A stretch of 41,046 bases of DNA, from positions 1-41,046 of the forward strand of contig NZ_AUWR01000060.1 of the NCBI RefSeq assembly GCF_000455125.1, read 5' to 3'. The notes beneath the pieces are model-generated. The model was not told the origin of the DNA, made no database searches, and was given only the letters and a program-made list of their open reading frames with translations. This DNA is from Mycobacterium sp. UM_WGJ. Its GTDB lineage: Bacteria; Actinomycetota; Actinomycetes; Mycobacteriales; Mycobacteriaceae. The position numbers were made by a program, and so were the translations under genes. Numbering within the stretch: the first letter of the stretch is position 1; each line of letters starts with the position of its first letter. Below, one piece after another: positions 31,330 to 41,046 of this stretch.

Positions 31330-31342
31330 ACTCGCGAGTAAC
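31327..31342. promoter_or_regulatory. Perfect 16-bp palindromic operator upstream of mutA
   Basis: GTTACTCGCGAGTAAC is fully self-complementary and lies 14 bases before the mutA GTG, overlapping the likely transcript start. A palindrome of this size and position is typical of a TetR-type or similar repressor site. I do not recognise the regulator. Confidence 0.65.
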
Positions 31343-31356
31343 CACAGGAGTCGCCG

Positions 31357-33285
31357 GTGTCAATCGAGGTGTCCGCCGAACCCGCCGGCATCCAGCAGGC
31401 CCGGGCCCGCTGGCGTGCGGCCGTGGCCGGGGTGCTGGCCAAGAGCGCGCGCCGCGAGCCGGCCGATATCGACGCCGAGACCGGCGGTGAGCCGGAGCGG
31501 CTGCTGGACACCCCGGTGGAGGGGCTGGCGGGGCAGGGCGGCTTCGCCGTCCGGGCGCTCTACACCGCGCTGGACGCCCGGCCGGAGCCACCGTTGCCGG
31601 GCCAGTGGCCCTTCGTGCGCGGTGCCGACGCCCGCCGCGATGTCAACACCGGCTGGAAGGTCGCCGAGGTCTTTCCCATCGGCGGGCCGGGTTCGGCCAC
31701 TGACGCCAACGGCGCCGTTCTGAGTGCCCTGACGGACGGGGTCAGCGCGCTGACCCTGCGGGTCGGGGACACCGGGGTGCCGGCCGCCGAGTTGCGGGGC
31801 GTATTCGACGACGTCTACCTGGACCTGGTTCCGGTACTTCTCGACGGTGCCGGTGCCGGCGACTACGCCACCGCCGCCGAGACCATGCTGGCGCTGGTCG
31901 ACGCGCTCGACCCGGACAACCGCGCCAACCTGTCGGTGGATCTGGGTGCCGACCCGCTGACCGCGCCCCTGACGGACCGTCCGGCGCCGTCGATCGACGA
32001 GGTGGTCGCGGTGGCGGCGCGGGCCGCCGCCCATCCGGGGGTGCGGGCTATCGCCGTCAACGGCCCGGCCCTGCACAACCTGGGCGCGGGTGCGTCGGGG
32101 GAGTTGGCTGCCGGCTTGGCCGCGGCCGTGGCCTACCTGCGCGTGCTCACCGAGGCCGGCCTGTCGGTGGCCGACGCCGCCCGCCAGGTCAGCTTCCGGA
32201 TCGCCGCCGACGACGACCAGTTCATCACCATCGCCAAGATCCGGGCGGCGCGCCAACTCTGGGCGCGGGTCACCGAGGTCGCCGGGGTGCCAGAAGCGGG
32301 CGCCGCCGTCGTCCACGCCGAGACGTCTCTGGCGATGATGACGCAGCGTGACCCGTGGGTGAACATGCTGCGCACCACCCTGGCCGCCTTCGGCGCCGGT
32401 GTCGGCGGCGCCGACACCGTGCTGGTGTGGCCGTTCGACGCGGTGATTCCGGGTGGGCAGCCCGGCACCTCGACGACGTTCTCGCGGCGGATCGCCCGCA
32501 ACACCCAGCTGCTGCTGCTCGAGGAGTCGCACCTGGGTCAGGTGCTGGACCCGGCGGGCGGCTCCTGGTTCGTCGAAGACCTCACCGAACAGCTGGCGCA
32601 GCAGGCGTGGCGTCAATTCCAGGAGATCGAGGCGCTCGGCGGATTCGAGGCCGCGCGGGAGCACATCGCCGAGCGGATCGCCGAGGTGGCCGCCGCGCGG
32701 GCCGACGAGATCGCACATCGGCGCAGCGCGATCACCGGGGTCAACGAGTACCCGAACCTCGATGAGGCGCCGTTGCCGCCATCCGCGACGCAGAATTCCC
32801 CGGCCGGTGTGCGGCGCTACGCGGCGCAGTTCGAGGAGTTGCGTGACCGCTCCGACATGTACTTGGCGCGCACCGGCGCCCGGCCGCAGGTATTGCTGCT
32901 GCCGCTGGGGCCGATGGCCGAACACAACATTCGGACCACATTCGTGGCGAACCTGCTGGCTTCCGGCGGCATCGCGGTGATCAACCCCGGCACGGTGGAC
33001 GCCGAGCAGGTGGCCGCCGTCGCCGCCGCCGTCGCCGACGCCGGCTCGCCCGCCGCGGCGGTGCTGTGCGGCAGCGATGCCCGCTACGGTGCCGAAGCGG
33101 CCGCAGTCATCGAGGCGGCGCGTAGCGCCGGAGTCGACCGGGTCTATCTGGCGGGCCCGGCCACGGCTCTAGGGGGCCCTGGCGGACCCAACGCCGACAC
33201 CGATCCGAAGCCGGACGACTACCTGACCATGAAGATCGATGCGGTGCAGGCGCTGTCGGACTTACTGACCCGATTGGGGGCCTGA
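31357..33285 (+). CDS. mutA: Methylmalonyl-CoA mutase small subunit MutA
   Basis: MutA is the non-catalytic beta subunit of adenosylcobalamin-dependent methylmalonyl-CoA mutase, which links propionate and odd-chain/cholesterol carbon to succinyl-CoA. The 642-residue protein has the mutase barrel region ([73 protein letters not shown]) and a degenerate cobalamin-like C-terminal domain lacking the DxHxxG motif, as expected for this subunit. It is homologous to Rv1492. GTG 31357 has AGGAG about 7 bases upstream. mutB follows after five bases. Confidence 0.96.
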   Translation: MSIEVSAEPAGIQQARARWRAAVAGVLAKSARREPADIDAETGGEPERLLDTPVEGLAGQGGFAVRALYTALDARPEPPLPGQWPFVRGADARRDVNTGWKVAEVFPIGGPGSATDANGAVLSALTDGVSALTLRVGDTGVPAAELRGVFDDVYLDLVPVLLDGAGAGDYATAAETMLALVDALDPDNRANLSVDLGADPLTAPLTDRPAPSIDEVVAVAARAAAHPGVRAIAVNGPALHNLGAGASGELAAGLAAAVAYLRVLTEAGLSVADAARQVSFRIAADDDQFITIAKIRAARQLWARVTEVAGVPEAGAAVVHAETSLAMMTQRDPWVNMLRTTLAAFGAGVGGADTVLVWPFDAVIPGGQPGTSTTFSRRIARNTQLLLLEESHLGQVLDPAGGSWFVEDLTEQLAQQAWRQFQEIEALGGFEAAREHIAERIAEVAAARADEIAHRRSAITGVNEYPNLDEAPLPPSATQNSPAGVRRYAAQFEELRDRSDMYLARTGARPQVLLLPLGPMAEHNIRTTFVANLLASGGIAVINPGTVDAEQVAAVAAAVADAGSPAAAVLCGSDARYGAEAAAVIEAARSAGVDRVYLAGPATALGGPGGPNADTDPKPDDYLTMKIDAVQALSDLLTRLGA

Positions 33286-33290
33286 GAGCC

Positions 33291-35579
<2,289 letters not shown>

Positions 35580-36569
35580 ATGGTCGACAACGTGTCTGAC
35601 ACCGTTGCCGAGTTGGCGGCGGCGGTACGCGCTGGTGACCGCTCCGTGCTGCCCCGAGCCATCACCCTGGTCGAGTCTTCTCGGGCCGATCACCGCCAGC
35701 AAGCCCAGGAACTGCTGTTGGCGCTGTTGCCGGATGCCGGCGGGGCTCGGCGGGTGGGCATCACCGGTGTTCCCGGGGTGGGCAAGTCGACCACCATCGA
35801 AGCCCTCGGAATGCACCTCATCGAGCAAGGCCACCGGGTCGCGGTACTGGCGGTCGACCCGTCGTCGACGCGCACCGGTGGTTCGATCCTCGGCGACAAG
35901 ACCCGGATGCAACGGTTGGGCGCGGACGAACGCGCCTACATCCGGCCGTCGCCGACGTCGGGCACGCTGGGCGGGGTCGCCAAGGCCACCCGCGAGACGG
36001 TGGTGCTGCTGGAGGCCGCCGGCTTCGACGTGATCCTGATCGAGACCGTCGGCGTGGGCCAATCCGAGGTCACTGTGGCCAACATGGTTGACACCTTCGT
36101 GTTCTTGACGCTGGCCCGCACCGGTGACCAGTTGCAGGGCATCAAGAAGGGTGTGCTGGAGCTGGCCGACATCGTGGTGGTCAACAAGGCCGACGGCCAC
36201 CACCTGGCCGAGGCGCGCATGGCTGCGCGGGAGTTGTCGACCGCGATCCGGCTCATCTATCCCCGCGAAACGCTGTGGCGACCACCGGTTTTGACGATGA
36301 GCGCGATCGAGGGCACCGGGCTGTCGGAATTTTGGGAGACCGTGGAGCGCCATCGACAGACGCTGATCGACGCCGGTGAATTCGACGCCCGGCGACGGGC
36401 GCAACAGGTGGATTGGACCCGCCAGTTGGTGCGCGACGCCGTGCTCGAACGAGCCCTGTCGGACCCGGCGGTGCGAGACGTGCGCACCGAGGTGGAACAG
36501 CAGGTACTCAGCGGAGAACTGACCCCTGCGCTGGCCGCCCAGCGCATCCTCGGTGCCATCTGGGATTAG
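35580..36569 (+). CDS. meaB: Methylmalonyl-CoA mutase GTPase chaperone MeaB
   Basis: MeaB is a G3E-family GTPase that loads and protects the cobalamin cofactor of methylmalonyl-CoA mutase. The 329-residue protein has Walker A GVPGVGKST, the switch/Walker B segments AVDPSSTRTGGSILGDKTRM and VILIETVGVGQSE, and the guanine motif VVNKADG. A C-terminal dimer segment contains RRRAQQVDWTRQLVRDAVLE. It is homologous to Rv1496. ATG 35580 is the base after the mutB stop; GTG 35592 is an alternative four codons later. Its position directly behind mutA-mutB agrees with the role. Confidence 0.95.
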   Translation: MVDNVSDTVAELAAAVRAGDRSVLPRAITLVESSRADHRQQAQELLLALLPDAGGARRVGITGVPGVGKSTTIEALGMHLIEQGHRVAVLAVDPSSTRTGGSILGDKTRMQRLGADERAYIRPSPTSGTLGGVAKATRETVVLLEAAGFDVILIETVGVGQSEVTVANMVDTFVFLTLARTGDQLQGIKKGVLELADIVVVNKADGHHLAEARMAARELSTAIRLIYPRETLWRPPVLTMSAIEGTGLSEFWETVERHRQTLIDAGEFDARRRAQQVDWTRQLVRDAVLERALSDPAVRDVRTEVEQQVLSGELTPALAAQRILGAIWD

Positions 36570-36616
36570 TGGCACGCGCGTGCGGTAATCCGGCTCATGT
36601 TCGCCGGTTCGCGCGG

Positions 36617-36629
36617 TAGATTCCCAACC
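36617..36629 (+). promoter_or_regulatory. -10 element for leaderless lipL
   Basis: TAGATT (36617-36622) plus seven bases reaches ATG 36630. This favours 36630 over the in-frame ATG at 36597, which would lie upstream of the promoter. Confidence 0.5.
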
Positions 36630-37895
36630 ATGACACAGCATCTCAACATTCGCCGTTCAGGGCTTCCGGCGAATGTGCACGGCGCGGCCGATCCGAACTT
36701 CGCCTGTGCTGTGCGCGCCTTCGCCGCGATGTTCCCGGGCCGCCGCTACGGCGGCGGGGCGCTGGCGGTCTACCTCGACGGCGAGCCCGTGGTGGACGTG
36801 TGGACCGGGTGGTCGGATCGGGCAGGGCAGGTGCCGTGGTCGGCCGACACCGGAGCCATGGTGTTCTCGGCGACCAAGGGTGCGGCCTCGACTGTCATCC
36901 ACCGGCTGGTCGACCGGGGACTGCTCGACTACGACGTGCCGGTGGCGCAGTACTGGCCGGAGTTCGGCGCAAACGGCAAGTCGGCGATAACCGTCCGCGA
37001 GCTGTTGGGACACCGGGCCGGCCTGACCCACCTCAACGGCGCCAGCAGGGCAGACCTGCTGGACCACGTGACGATGGAAGCCCGAATGGCCGCTGCGGCG
37101 CCGGGGCCCGAACGCGGCAAACCGGCCTATCACGCGCTGACCTACGGCTGGCTGGTGTCCGGGCTGGCTCGCGCCGTCACCGGCGTCGGCATGCGCGAGC
37201 TGTTCCGCACGGAGCTGGCCGGGCCACTCGGTGTCGACGGCCTGCACCTGGGCCGGCCACCCGCCGGCGCTCCCACCGTCGCCGCGGAGATCATCATGCC
37301 GCAGCGCAGCCGCCGGAACCCGGTGATCGACCTGCTGGTGCCCAGGGCCGCCGCGGCGACGCGGTACGGGGGGCTTGGCGCCATCTATTTCCCTGGCGTG
37401 ACGGACACCGTTCGCGGTGGCATCCCGTTCCTGGACACCGAGGCCGCCTCCCTCAACGGGGTGGCCACGGCCCGCGGCTTGGCTCGCCTCTACGGCGCAC
37501 TGGCCAACGGCGGGCAGATCGACGGCACCCAACTCCTGTCGCGCCGGCTGGTGGCGGGGCTGACCGGTCCGCGCAGCCTGCAACTGGACCGCACCGTCGG
37601 CGTTCCGTTGGCGTTCCACCTGGGTTATCACGCGGTCCCGTTCGCGCCGGTGTTGCCCGGCTTCGGCCACGTCGGCCTCGGGGGGTCGATGGGCTGGGCG
37701 GATCCCGCCTCCGGGCTGGCGATCGGCTTCGTGCACAACCGGCTGCTGACCCCGTTCGTGGCGCTCGACCATGCCGGTTTCGTCGGCACGGCCGCCTTGA
37801 TCCGACGGGGCGTCGCCCGAGGACGCCGGCACGGCTACACCCCGATCCCGCAGCTGGGGGAGCCGTTCGCCGCGCCGGACGCCGCGACCGGCTAG
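36630..37895 (+). CDS. lipL: Serine beta-lactamase-fold esterase LipL
   Basis: This 421-residue protein belongs to the serine hydrolase/class C beta-lactamase-like family (Rv1497, LipL). The nucleophile motif S-x-x-K is seen in VFSATKGAAS, followed by the Tyr motif in PAYHALTYGWLVSG and a C-terminal GFGHVGLGGSMGW. Such enzymes hydrolyse esters of short to medium chains; LipL of Mtb is reported as a lipase/esterase. No signal peptide is obvious with this start. The leaderless-type -10 supports ATG 36630. It is the last gene in the window collinear with the Mtb order. Confidence 0.9.
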   Translation: MTQHLNIRRSGLPANVHGAADPNFACAVRAFAAMFPGRRYGGGALAVYLDGEPVVDVWTGWSDRAGQVPWSADTGAMVFSATKGAASTVIHRLVDRGLLDYDVPVAQYWPEFGANGKSAITVRELLGHRAGLTHLNGASRADLLDHVTMEARMAAAAPGPERGKPAYHALTYGWLVSGLARAVTGVGMRELFRTELAGPLGVDGLHLGRPPAGAPTVAAEIIMPQRSRRNPVIDLLVPRAAAATRYGGLGAIYFPGVTDTVRGGIPFLDTEAASLNGVATARGLARLYGALANGGQIDGTQLLSRRLVAGLTGPRSLQLDRTVGVPLAFHLGYHAVPFAPVLPGFGHVGLGGSMGWADPASGLAIGFVHNRLLTPFVALDHAGFVGTAALIRRGVARGRRHGYTPIPQLGEPFAAPDAATG

Positions 37896-37943
37896 TGCAC
37901 CGGTCCGCGCGCGGGAGGGGTCCGCGGCGTCTTGGCCCGCCGG

Positions 37944-37955
37944 TAAGGTTGCCGA
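37944..37955 (+). promoter_or_regulatory. -10 element for leaderless type II thioesterase gene
   Basis: TAAGGT (37944-37949) plus six bases leads to GTG 37956, the same layout as other leaderless starts in this window. Confidence 0.5.
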
Positions 37956-38672
37956 GTGACTGACCGTACGCCGAAGCTCTACATCTTCCCGCACGCCGGC
38001 GGATCGCCGCAGTACTACGTTCCCTTCTCCAAGACGTTCACCACCGACGTCAAGCGCATCGGAGTGCAATACCCGGGCAAGGGCGGAACTCACGACCTCG
38101 GCGCCTTCACCAGCATCGAAGACCTTGCTGACCAGGTCTGCAAGACCGTCGCGCCGCCGGCCCCGTCCGACGGGCCGGTCGCCTTTTTCGGGCACAGCAT
38201 GGGTGCGCTGCTGGCGTTCGAGGTGGCCCGCCGATTCGAGGCGGACGGACACCGGATTGCCGCGTTGTTCGTGTCGGCGGCGGGCGCCCCGGGACGAGCC
38301 GGCTACGACAACATTCCCGAGTCCGACCGCGGCCTGCTGGACGCCGTCAGCTCCATGACGGGAGTCAACCCCGAATTCTTGGAGAACGAGGAGTTCGCGG
38401 CCAAGATTCTGCCGACTCTGCGCGGCCTCAAAGCCATCGCGAACTACGACTGCCCGCCCGAGGCGCAAGTGTCGTGCCCCATCTTTGCGTTCCATGGTGA
38501 CGAAGATGACGTCGCCACCGCCGAGAAGGTCGGGCCCTGGGCCGAGCGCACCACCGCCGAATTCAGCGCGCGAGTGTTCACCGCGCCCGGACACCACTTC
38601 TACCTCAACGATCACCTGCCGGAACTGGTCGGCGATATCGAGCAGAAGATCGCGCGGTACGGCCAGGGCTGA
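37956..38672 (+). CDS. Type II thioesterase (TesA-like)
   Basis: This 238-residue alpha/beta hydrolase is of the external (type II) thioesterase family that serves polyketide and non-ribosomal peptide synthases. It has the oxyanion/first-strand motif IFPHAGGSPQYY, nucleophile GHSMGALLAFEVARRF, an acidic residue in FHGDEDDVAT, and catalytic His in APGHHFYLNDH. It would remove aberrant or stalled acyl groups from carrier proteins. It resembles mycobacterial TesA, which acts with DIM/PGL synthases, but is too distant for me to assign that pathway. GTG 37956 gives MTDRTPKLYIFPHAGG. With the FAAL downstream, a lipid/polyketide cluster is likely. Confidence 0.88.
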   Translation: MTDRTPKLYIFPHAGGSPQYYVPFSKTFTTDVKRIGVQYPGKGGTHDLGAFTSIEDLADQVCKTVAPPAPSDGPVAFFGHSMGALLAFEVARRFEADGHRIAALFVSAAGAPGRAGYDNIPESDRGLLDAVSSMTGVNPEFLENEEFAAKILPTLRGLKAIANYDCPPEAQVSCPIFAFHGDEDDVATAEKVGPWAERTTAEFSARVFTAPGHHFYLNDHLPELVGDIEQKIARYGQG

Positions 38673-39239
38673 CCCGGCCGGCCCGGTCTGGATTGTTAAT
38701 GGGCTCTTGGTGCCGAAGTTACTCGTGATGCACGAAATTGACTTCTCCGCTAGTATGGCGGATCTGCTGCGTTTGCGCTGGATGTGGGCCACAAATTGCC
38801 TGTCAACAGCGCGTCCGTGGTAGCCTCCGCCGGAGGGAAACACCTGGGATGTCGGGGTCCAAGGAGTTTTAGCGCAGGTTTCAAACATCCAGAAGGGGTA
38901 ACCCGTGTCGTTGGTCGAATCATCCGCACCGGCCGTGTCGGCCGGTCGATCCCGGCGCTCGGAGGTCCCCGCCCCCGTCTCCACCCGGCAGGGCGAGCAA
39001 CCGACCTGTGCTGAGGCTGACGTATTCAGCTGAGCAACTCCGCCAGGGATGCCCGCCAGAGCTGATCCCCGCGGGGGGCCCATCCCAAATGTCGCTAATC
39101 CAATTGCATACCTCCGCTGTGCAGGGACCTTGCGCAGCGAAACCGTCAGTTCAACAGCAAGCGCAATGACTCTCGACGGGGCCGAAGTACTCAGCAGGTG
39201 AGGTCCACGGACCTGACAGCACAAGGAGAAGACAACGCA
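38673..39239 (+). other. 567-bp non-coding/leader region before the acyl-AMP ligase
   Basis: There is no large gene here. A possible promoter is TTGCCT (38796-38801) with TAGCCT (38821-38826). Just after it is a short hairpin CCTCC-GCC-GGAGG, then a 42-codon ORF at 38905. GCTGA-CGTAT-TCAGC is a small inverted repeat at the end of that ORF. The remaining 200 bases to the FAAL show no motif I recognise. The acyl-AMP ligase mRNA may have a long regulatory leader. Confidence 0.5.
38905..39033 (+). CDS. Possible small ORF (42 aa) in the FAAL leader
   Basis: GTG 38905 is preceded by AAGGGG about 6 bases upstream and opens a 42-codon frame starting MSLVESSAPAVSAGRSRRSE and ending CAEADVFS. About three quarters of its codons end in G or C, compatible with coding. 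The product is polar, rich in Ser, Pro and Arg, with one cysteine and no membrane segment. I recognise no family. It could be a leader peptide, a small protein or a chance frame. Confidence 0.35.
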   Translation: MSLVESSAPAVSAGRSRRSEVPAPVSTRQGEQPTCAEADVFS

Positions 39240-40997
39240 ATGTCGGTAACTGAAACGCACATCCCGACCCTGTTGGCGAACCTCGAACGGGACAAGCCGG
39301 ACGAGCCTGCGTACACGTTCATCGACTACGACGTCGACCCCGCCGGCTACCGCGAAACCGTCACCTGGTCGCAGCTGCGTAACCGCGTGCGGGTAGTGGC
39401 GGCAGAACTGGCAACCTGCGCCTCGCCGGGCGACCGGGTGGCGATTCTGGCCCCGCAGAGCCTGGAGTACATCGTCGGGTTCTACGGTGCGCTGGAAGCG
39501 GGCCTGATCGCCGTCCCGCTGCCGGTGCCGATGTTCGGCGTGCACGACGAGCGGGTGTCGGCGGCACTGCGGGACAGCGCCCCGGCCGCGATCCTGACTA
39601 CCACGTCGGCTGTCGGCGACATCGCCAGCTCAATCAAGGGCCTGGGCGGAAAGCCGCCGGTGGTCATTGAGGTCGACGCCTTGGATCTCGACTCCGAGCC
39701 GGCGGCGGCACCGACGGCCACCGCGCACACCAAGATCGCATTCCTGCAGTACACATCGGGTTCGACTCGGACGCCGGCCGGTGTGATGGTGACCCACGCC
39801 AACGCAGTTTCGAACATGTGGCAGATGGCTTCGGACACGTTCGAGCTGTCCGGCGGAACGCCGCCCCCGGAACTCACCATCGTTTCGTGGATGCCCTTCT
39901 ACCACGACTTGGGCCTGCTCGGCACCGTCATCTACCCGATGGTCTTGGGCCTTCACACGGTGCACATGAGCCCGATGGCGTTCTTGGCGAAGCCGGCCCG
40001 GTGGATGCAGGAGCTGGCCCGCCAGCCGATCGGCTTCACCGGTGGACCGAACTTCGCCTACGAGTTGGCCGTGCGGCGGACCTCTGATGAGGACATGGCG
40101 GGTCTTGACCTGGCCAATGTGCACACCTTCTGTTTCGGCGCGGAACGCATTCACGCCGCGACGCTGCGACGCTTCGTCGACCGATTCGCCAAGTTCAACG
40201 TGAACCCGGCCGCGCTGCGTCCGGGCTACGGGCTGGCCGAGGCGAGCGTTTACTTGACGTCCAACACCCCCGGAAACCCGCCACCGACCGCGCGGTTCGA
40301 CTACACCAAGCTGGCGGCCGGTACAGCTGAGCCCAGTGGCGCCGAAGGCGGCGTCGAGCTGGTCAGCTGCGGTGTTCCTCGGGCCTGCACCGTGCGTATC
40401 GTGGACCCGGAGACCCAGACCGAGAATCCGGAAGGCAAAGTCGGCGAGATCTGGACGCACGGGCCCAACGTCGCGGCGGGCTACTGGCACAACCAGCAGG
40501 CCACCGAAGCTACCTTCGGCGGCAAGCTCGTCGAGCCCACGCCGGGGACACCGCAGGGGCCCTGGCTGATGACCGGCGACCTCGGTGTCATCTCCGGCGG
40601 AGAGCTCTACATCGTCGGCCGGATCAAGGACCTGCTGATCGTCGACGGGCGCAATCACTACCCGGACGACATCGAGGCAACCGTGCAGGAGATCACCGGT
40701 GGGCGTGTGGCCGCGGTCTCGATCCCGAACAGCCACTCCGAGCAGCTTGTTACGATCGCAGAGTTCAAGAACAAGGGGGGGTCCGATGAGGAGATTCTGG
40801 ACAGGCTGACCGAGGTCCGTCGCAAGGTGACCGCTGCGCTGTCCAAGGCGCACGGCCTGGTGAGTGGAGACCTGGTCCTGGTGTCGCCGGGTGCCATCCC
40901 GATCACGACCAGCGGCAAGATCCGCCGTTCCAGCTGCGTGGAGATCTACCAGCGTGATGGGTTCGACCGACTGGATGCTACTGCTCGGTCTGTATGA
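39240..40997 (+). CDS. Long-chain fatty-acyl-AMP ligase (FAAL, FadD24/FadD23-like)
   Basis: This 585-residue enzyme activates fatty acids as acyl-adenylates and hands them to a polyketide synthase or acyl carrier protein, the FAAL branch of the FadD family. It has the AMP-binding motif LQYTSGSTRTPAGVMVTHAN, VSWMPFYHDLGLLGTVIYPM, PNFAYELAVRRTSDEDMAGL, RPGYGLAEASVYL, the hinge MTGDLGVISGGELYIVGRIK, and the C-terminal NHYPDDIEATVQEITGGR and GAIPITTSGKIRRSSCVEIY. It most resembles mycobacterial FadD24/FadD23. ATG 39240 has AAGGAG about 9 bases upstream. Its stop overlaps a small downstream ORF, and the partner synthase is presumably just past the window. Confidence 0.93.
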   Translation: MSVTETHIPTLLANLERDKPDEPAYTFIDYDVDPAGYRETVTWSQLRNRVRVVAAELATCASPGDRVAILAPQSLEYIVGFYGALEAGLIAVPLPVPMFGVHDERVSAALRDSAPAAILTTTSAVGDIASSIKGLGGKPPVVIEVDALDLDSEPAAAPTATAHTKIAFLQYTSGSTRTPAGVMVTHANAVSNMWQMASDTFELSGGTPPPELTIVSWMPFYHDLGLLGTVIYPMVLGLHTVHMSPMAFLAKPARWMQELARQPIGFTGGPNFAYELAVRRTSDEDMAGLDLANVHTFCFGAERIHAATLRRFVDRFAKFNVNPAALRPGYGLAEASVYLTSNTPGNPPPTARFDYTKLAAGTAEPSGAEGGVELVSCGVPRACTVRIVDPETQTENPEGKVGEIWTHGPNVAAGYWHNQQATEATFGGKLVEPTPGTPQGPWLMTGDLGVISGGELYIVGRIKDLLIVDGRNHYPDDIEATVQEITGGRVAAVSIPNSHSEQLVTIAEFKNKGGSDEEILDRLTEVRRKVTAALSKAHGLVSGDLVLVSPGAIPITTSGKIRRSSCVEIYQRDGFDRLDATARSV

Positions 40998-41041
40998 CAG
41001 ATGACGAGCTGCTCGCGCGGCTCTCGGGGAGGTTGAGTTGA
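40994..41041 (+). CDS. 15-codon ORF overlapping the FAAL stop
   Basis: ATG 40994 overlaps the FAAL TGA as ATGA and encodes MTDDELLARLSGRLS before a TGA at 41039-41041. That TGA overlaps a TTG at 41038, which is open to the window edge. It may be a coupling ORF, a chance frame, or a sign of a frameshift in the start of the next gene. Confidence 0.25.
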   Translation: MTDDELLARLSGRLS

Positions 41042-41046
41042 GCGAG
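41038..41046 (+). CDS. Possible start of the next gene (cut by window edge)
   Basis: TTG 41038 follows GGGGAGG by about five bases and is open to the end of the window. Only three codons are seen, so nothing can be said of the product; a polyketide synthase would be a reasonable expectation after a FAAL. Confidence 0.25.

Noticed and set aside
36657-39545. 962-codon open frame on the minus strand spanning lipL, the thioesterase, the leader and the FAAL start
   Set aside because: It crosses three genes and a leader with clear plus-strand evidence, and its translation is low-complexity Arg/Gly/His/Val. Length alone is not evidence at this GC content.

Overview
The window is high-GC chromosomal DNA from a non-tuberculous Mycobacterium (or close relative). 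Gene order and protein sequences follow M. tuberculosis (Mtb) Rv1459c to Rv1497 almost gene by gene: mptB, sufR-B-D-C-S-U-T, a trxB1-type thioredoxin, echA12, an ABC-F ATPase, a TetR gene and acn, Rv1476, ripA-ripB, moxR1-Rv1480-Rv1481, fabG1-inhA-hemH, Rv1486c, Rv1487-Rv1488, Rv1491c, mutA-mutB-meaB and lipL. SufB has no intein, and several Mtb genes are missing or replaced, so this is not Mtb itself. All comparisons to Mtb are from memory. I cannot name the species.

Layout. 1-6941: the start of mptB (minus strand), then the complete SUF iron-sulfur assembly operon behind its own repressor. 6944-10284: an accessory stretch with a zinc-ribbon metallo-beta-lactamase-fold protein, a Tat-exported lipoprotein amidohydrolase, and a secreted two-repeat DUF5666 protein on the other strand. 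10462-17753: thioredoxin, enoyl-CoA hydratase, ABC-F protein, a small HTH protein, the acn-tetR pair (minus strand) and a membrane protein. 18007-23416: cell-wall hydrolases RipA and RipB behind a probable MtrA-controlled promoter, then a MoxR/DUF58/VWA module. 23523-26152: fabG1-inhA-hemH, with the promoter that is a known drug-resistance locus in Mtb. 26149-31233: envelope proteins, including an aquaporin and a deazaflavin-type nitroreductase that I do not place in the Mtb locus. 31357-36569: methylmalonyl-CoA mutase and its GTPase chaperone, with no mazEF4 between them. 36630-41046: lipL, then what looks like the start of a lipid/polyketide cluster (type II thioesterase and fatty-acyl-AMP ligase), cut by the window edge.

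How the parts relate. Iron-sulfur biology recurs: the suf operon, aconitase, and a ferrochelatase with the mycobacterial C-terminal cysteine cluster. Envelope biology is the second theme: MptB, RipA/RipB, FabG1/InhA, LipL and the FAAL. Several genes share a TANNNT-like -10 element ending 6-7 bases before an ATG/GTG, the pattern of leaderless mycobacterial transcripts. This was used to choose several starts.

Most of the window is conserved core genome. I did not find a clearly new multi-gene system. The least explained elements are a 63-bp nested palindrome just before the fabG1 promoter, a perfect 16-bp palindrome before mutA, a leaderless 10-codon ORF coupled to the Tat amidohydrolase, the long ripA leader, and a 567-bp leader with a small ORF before the acyl-AMP ligase. 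No rRNA, tRNA, CRISPR array, insertion sequence or phage gene was seen.
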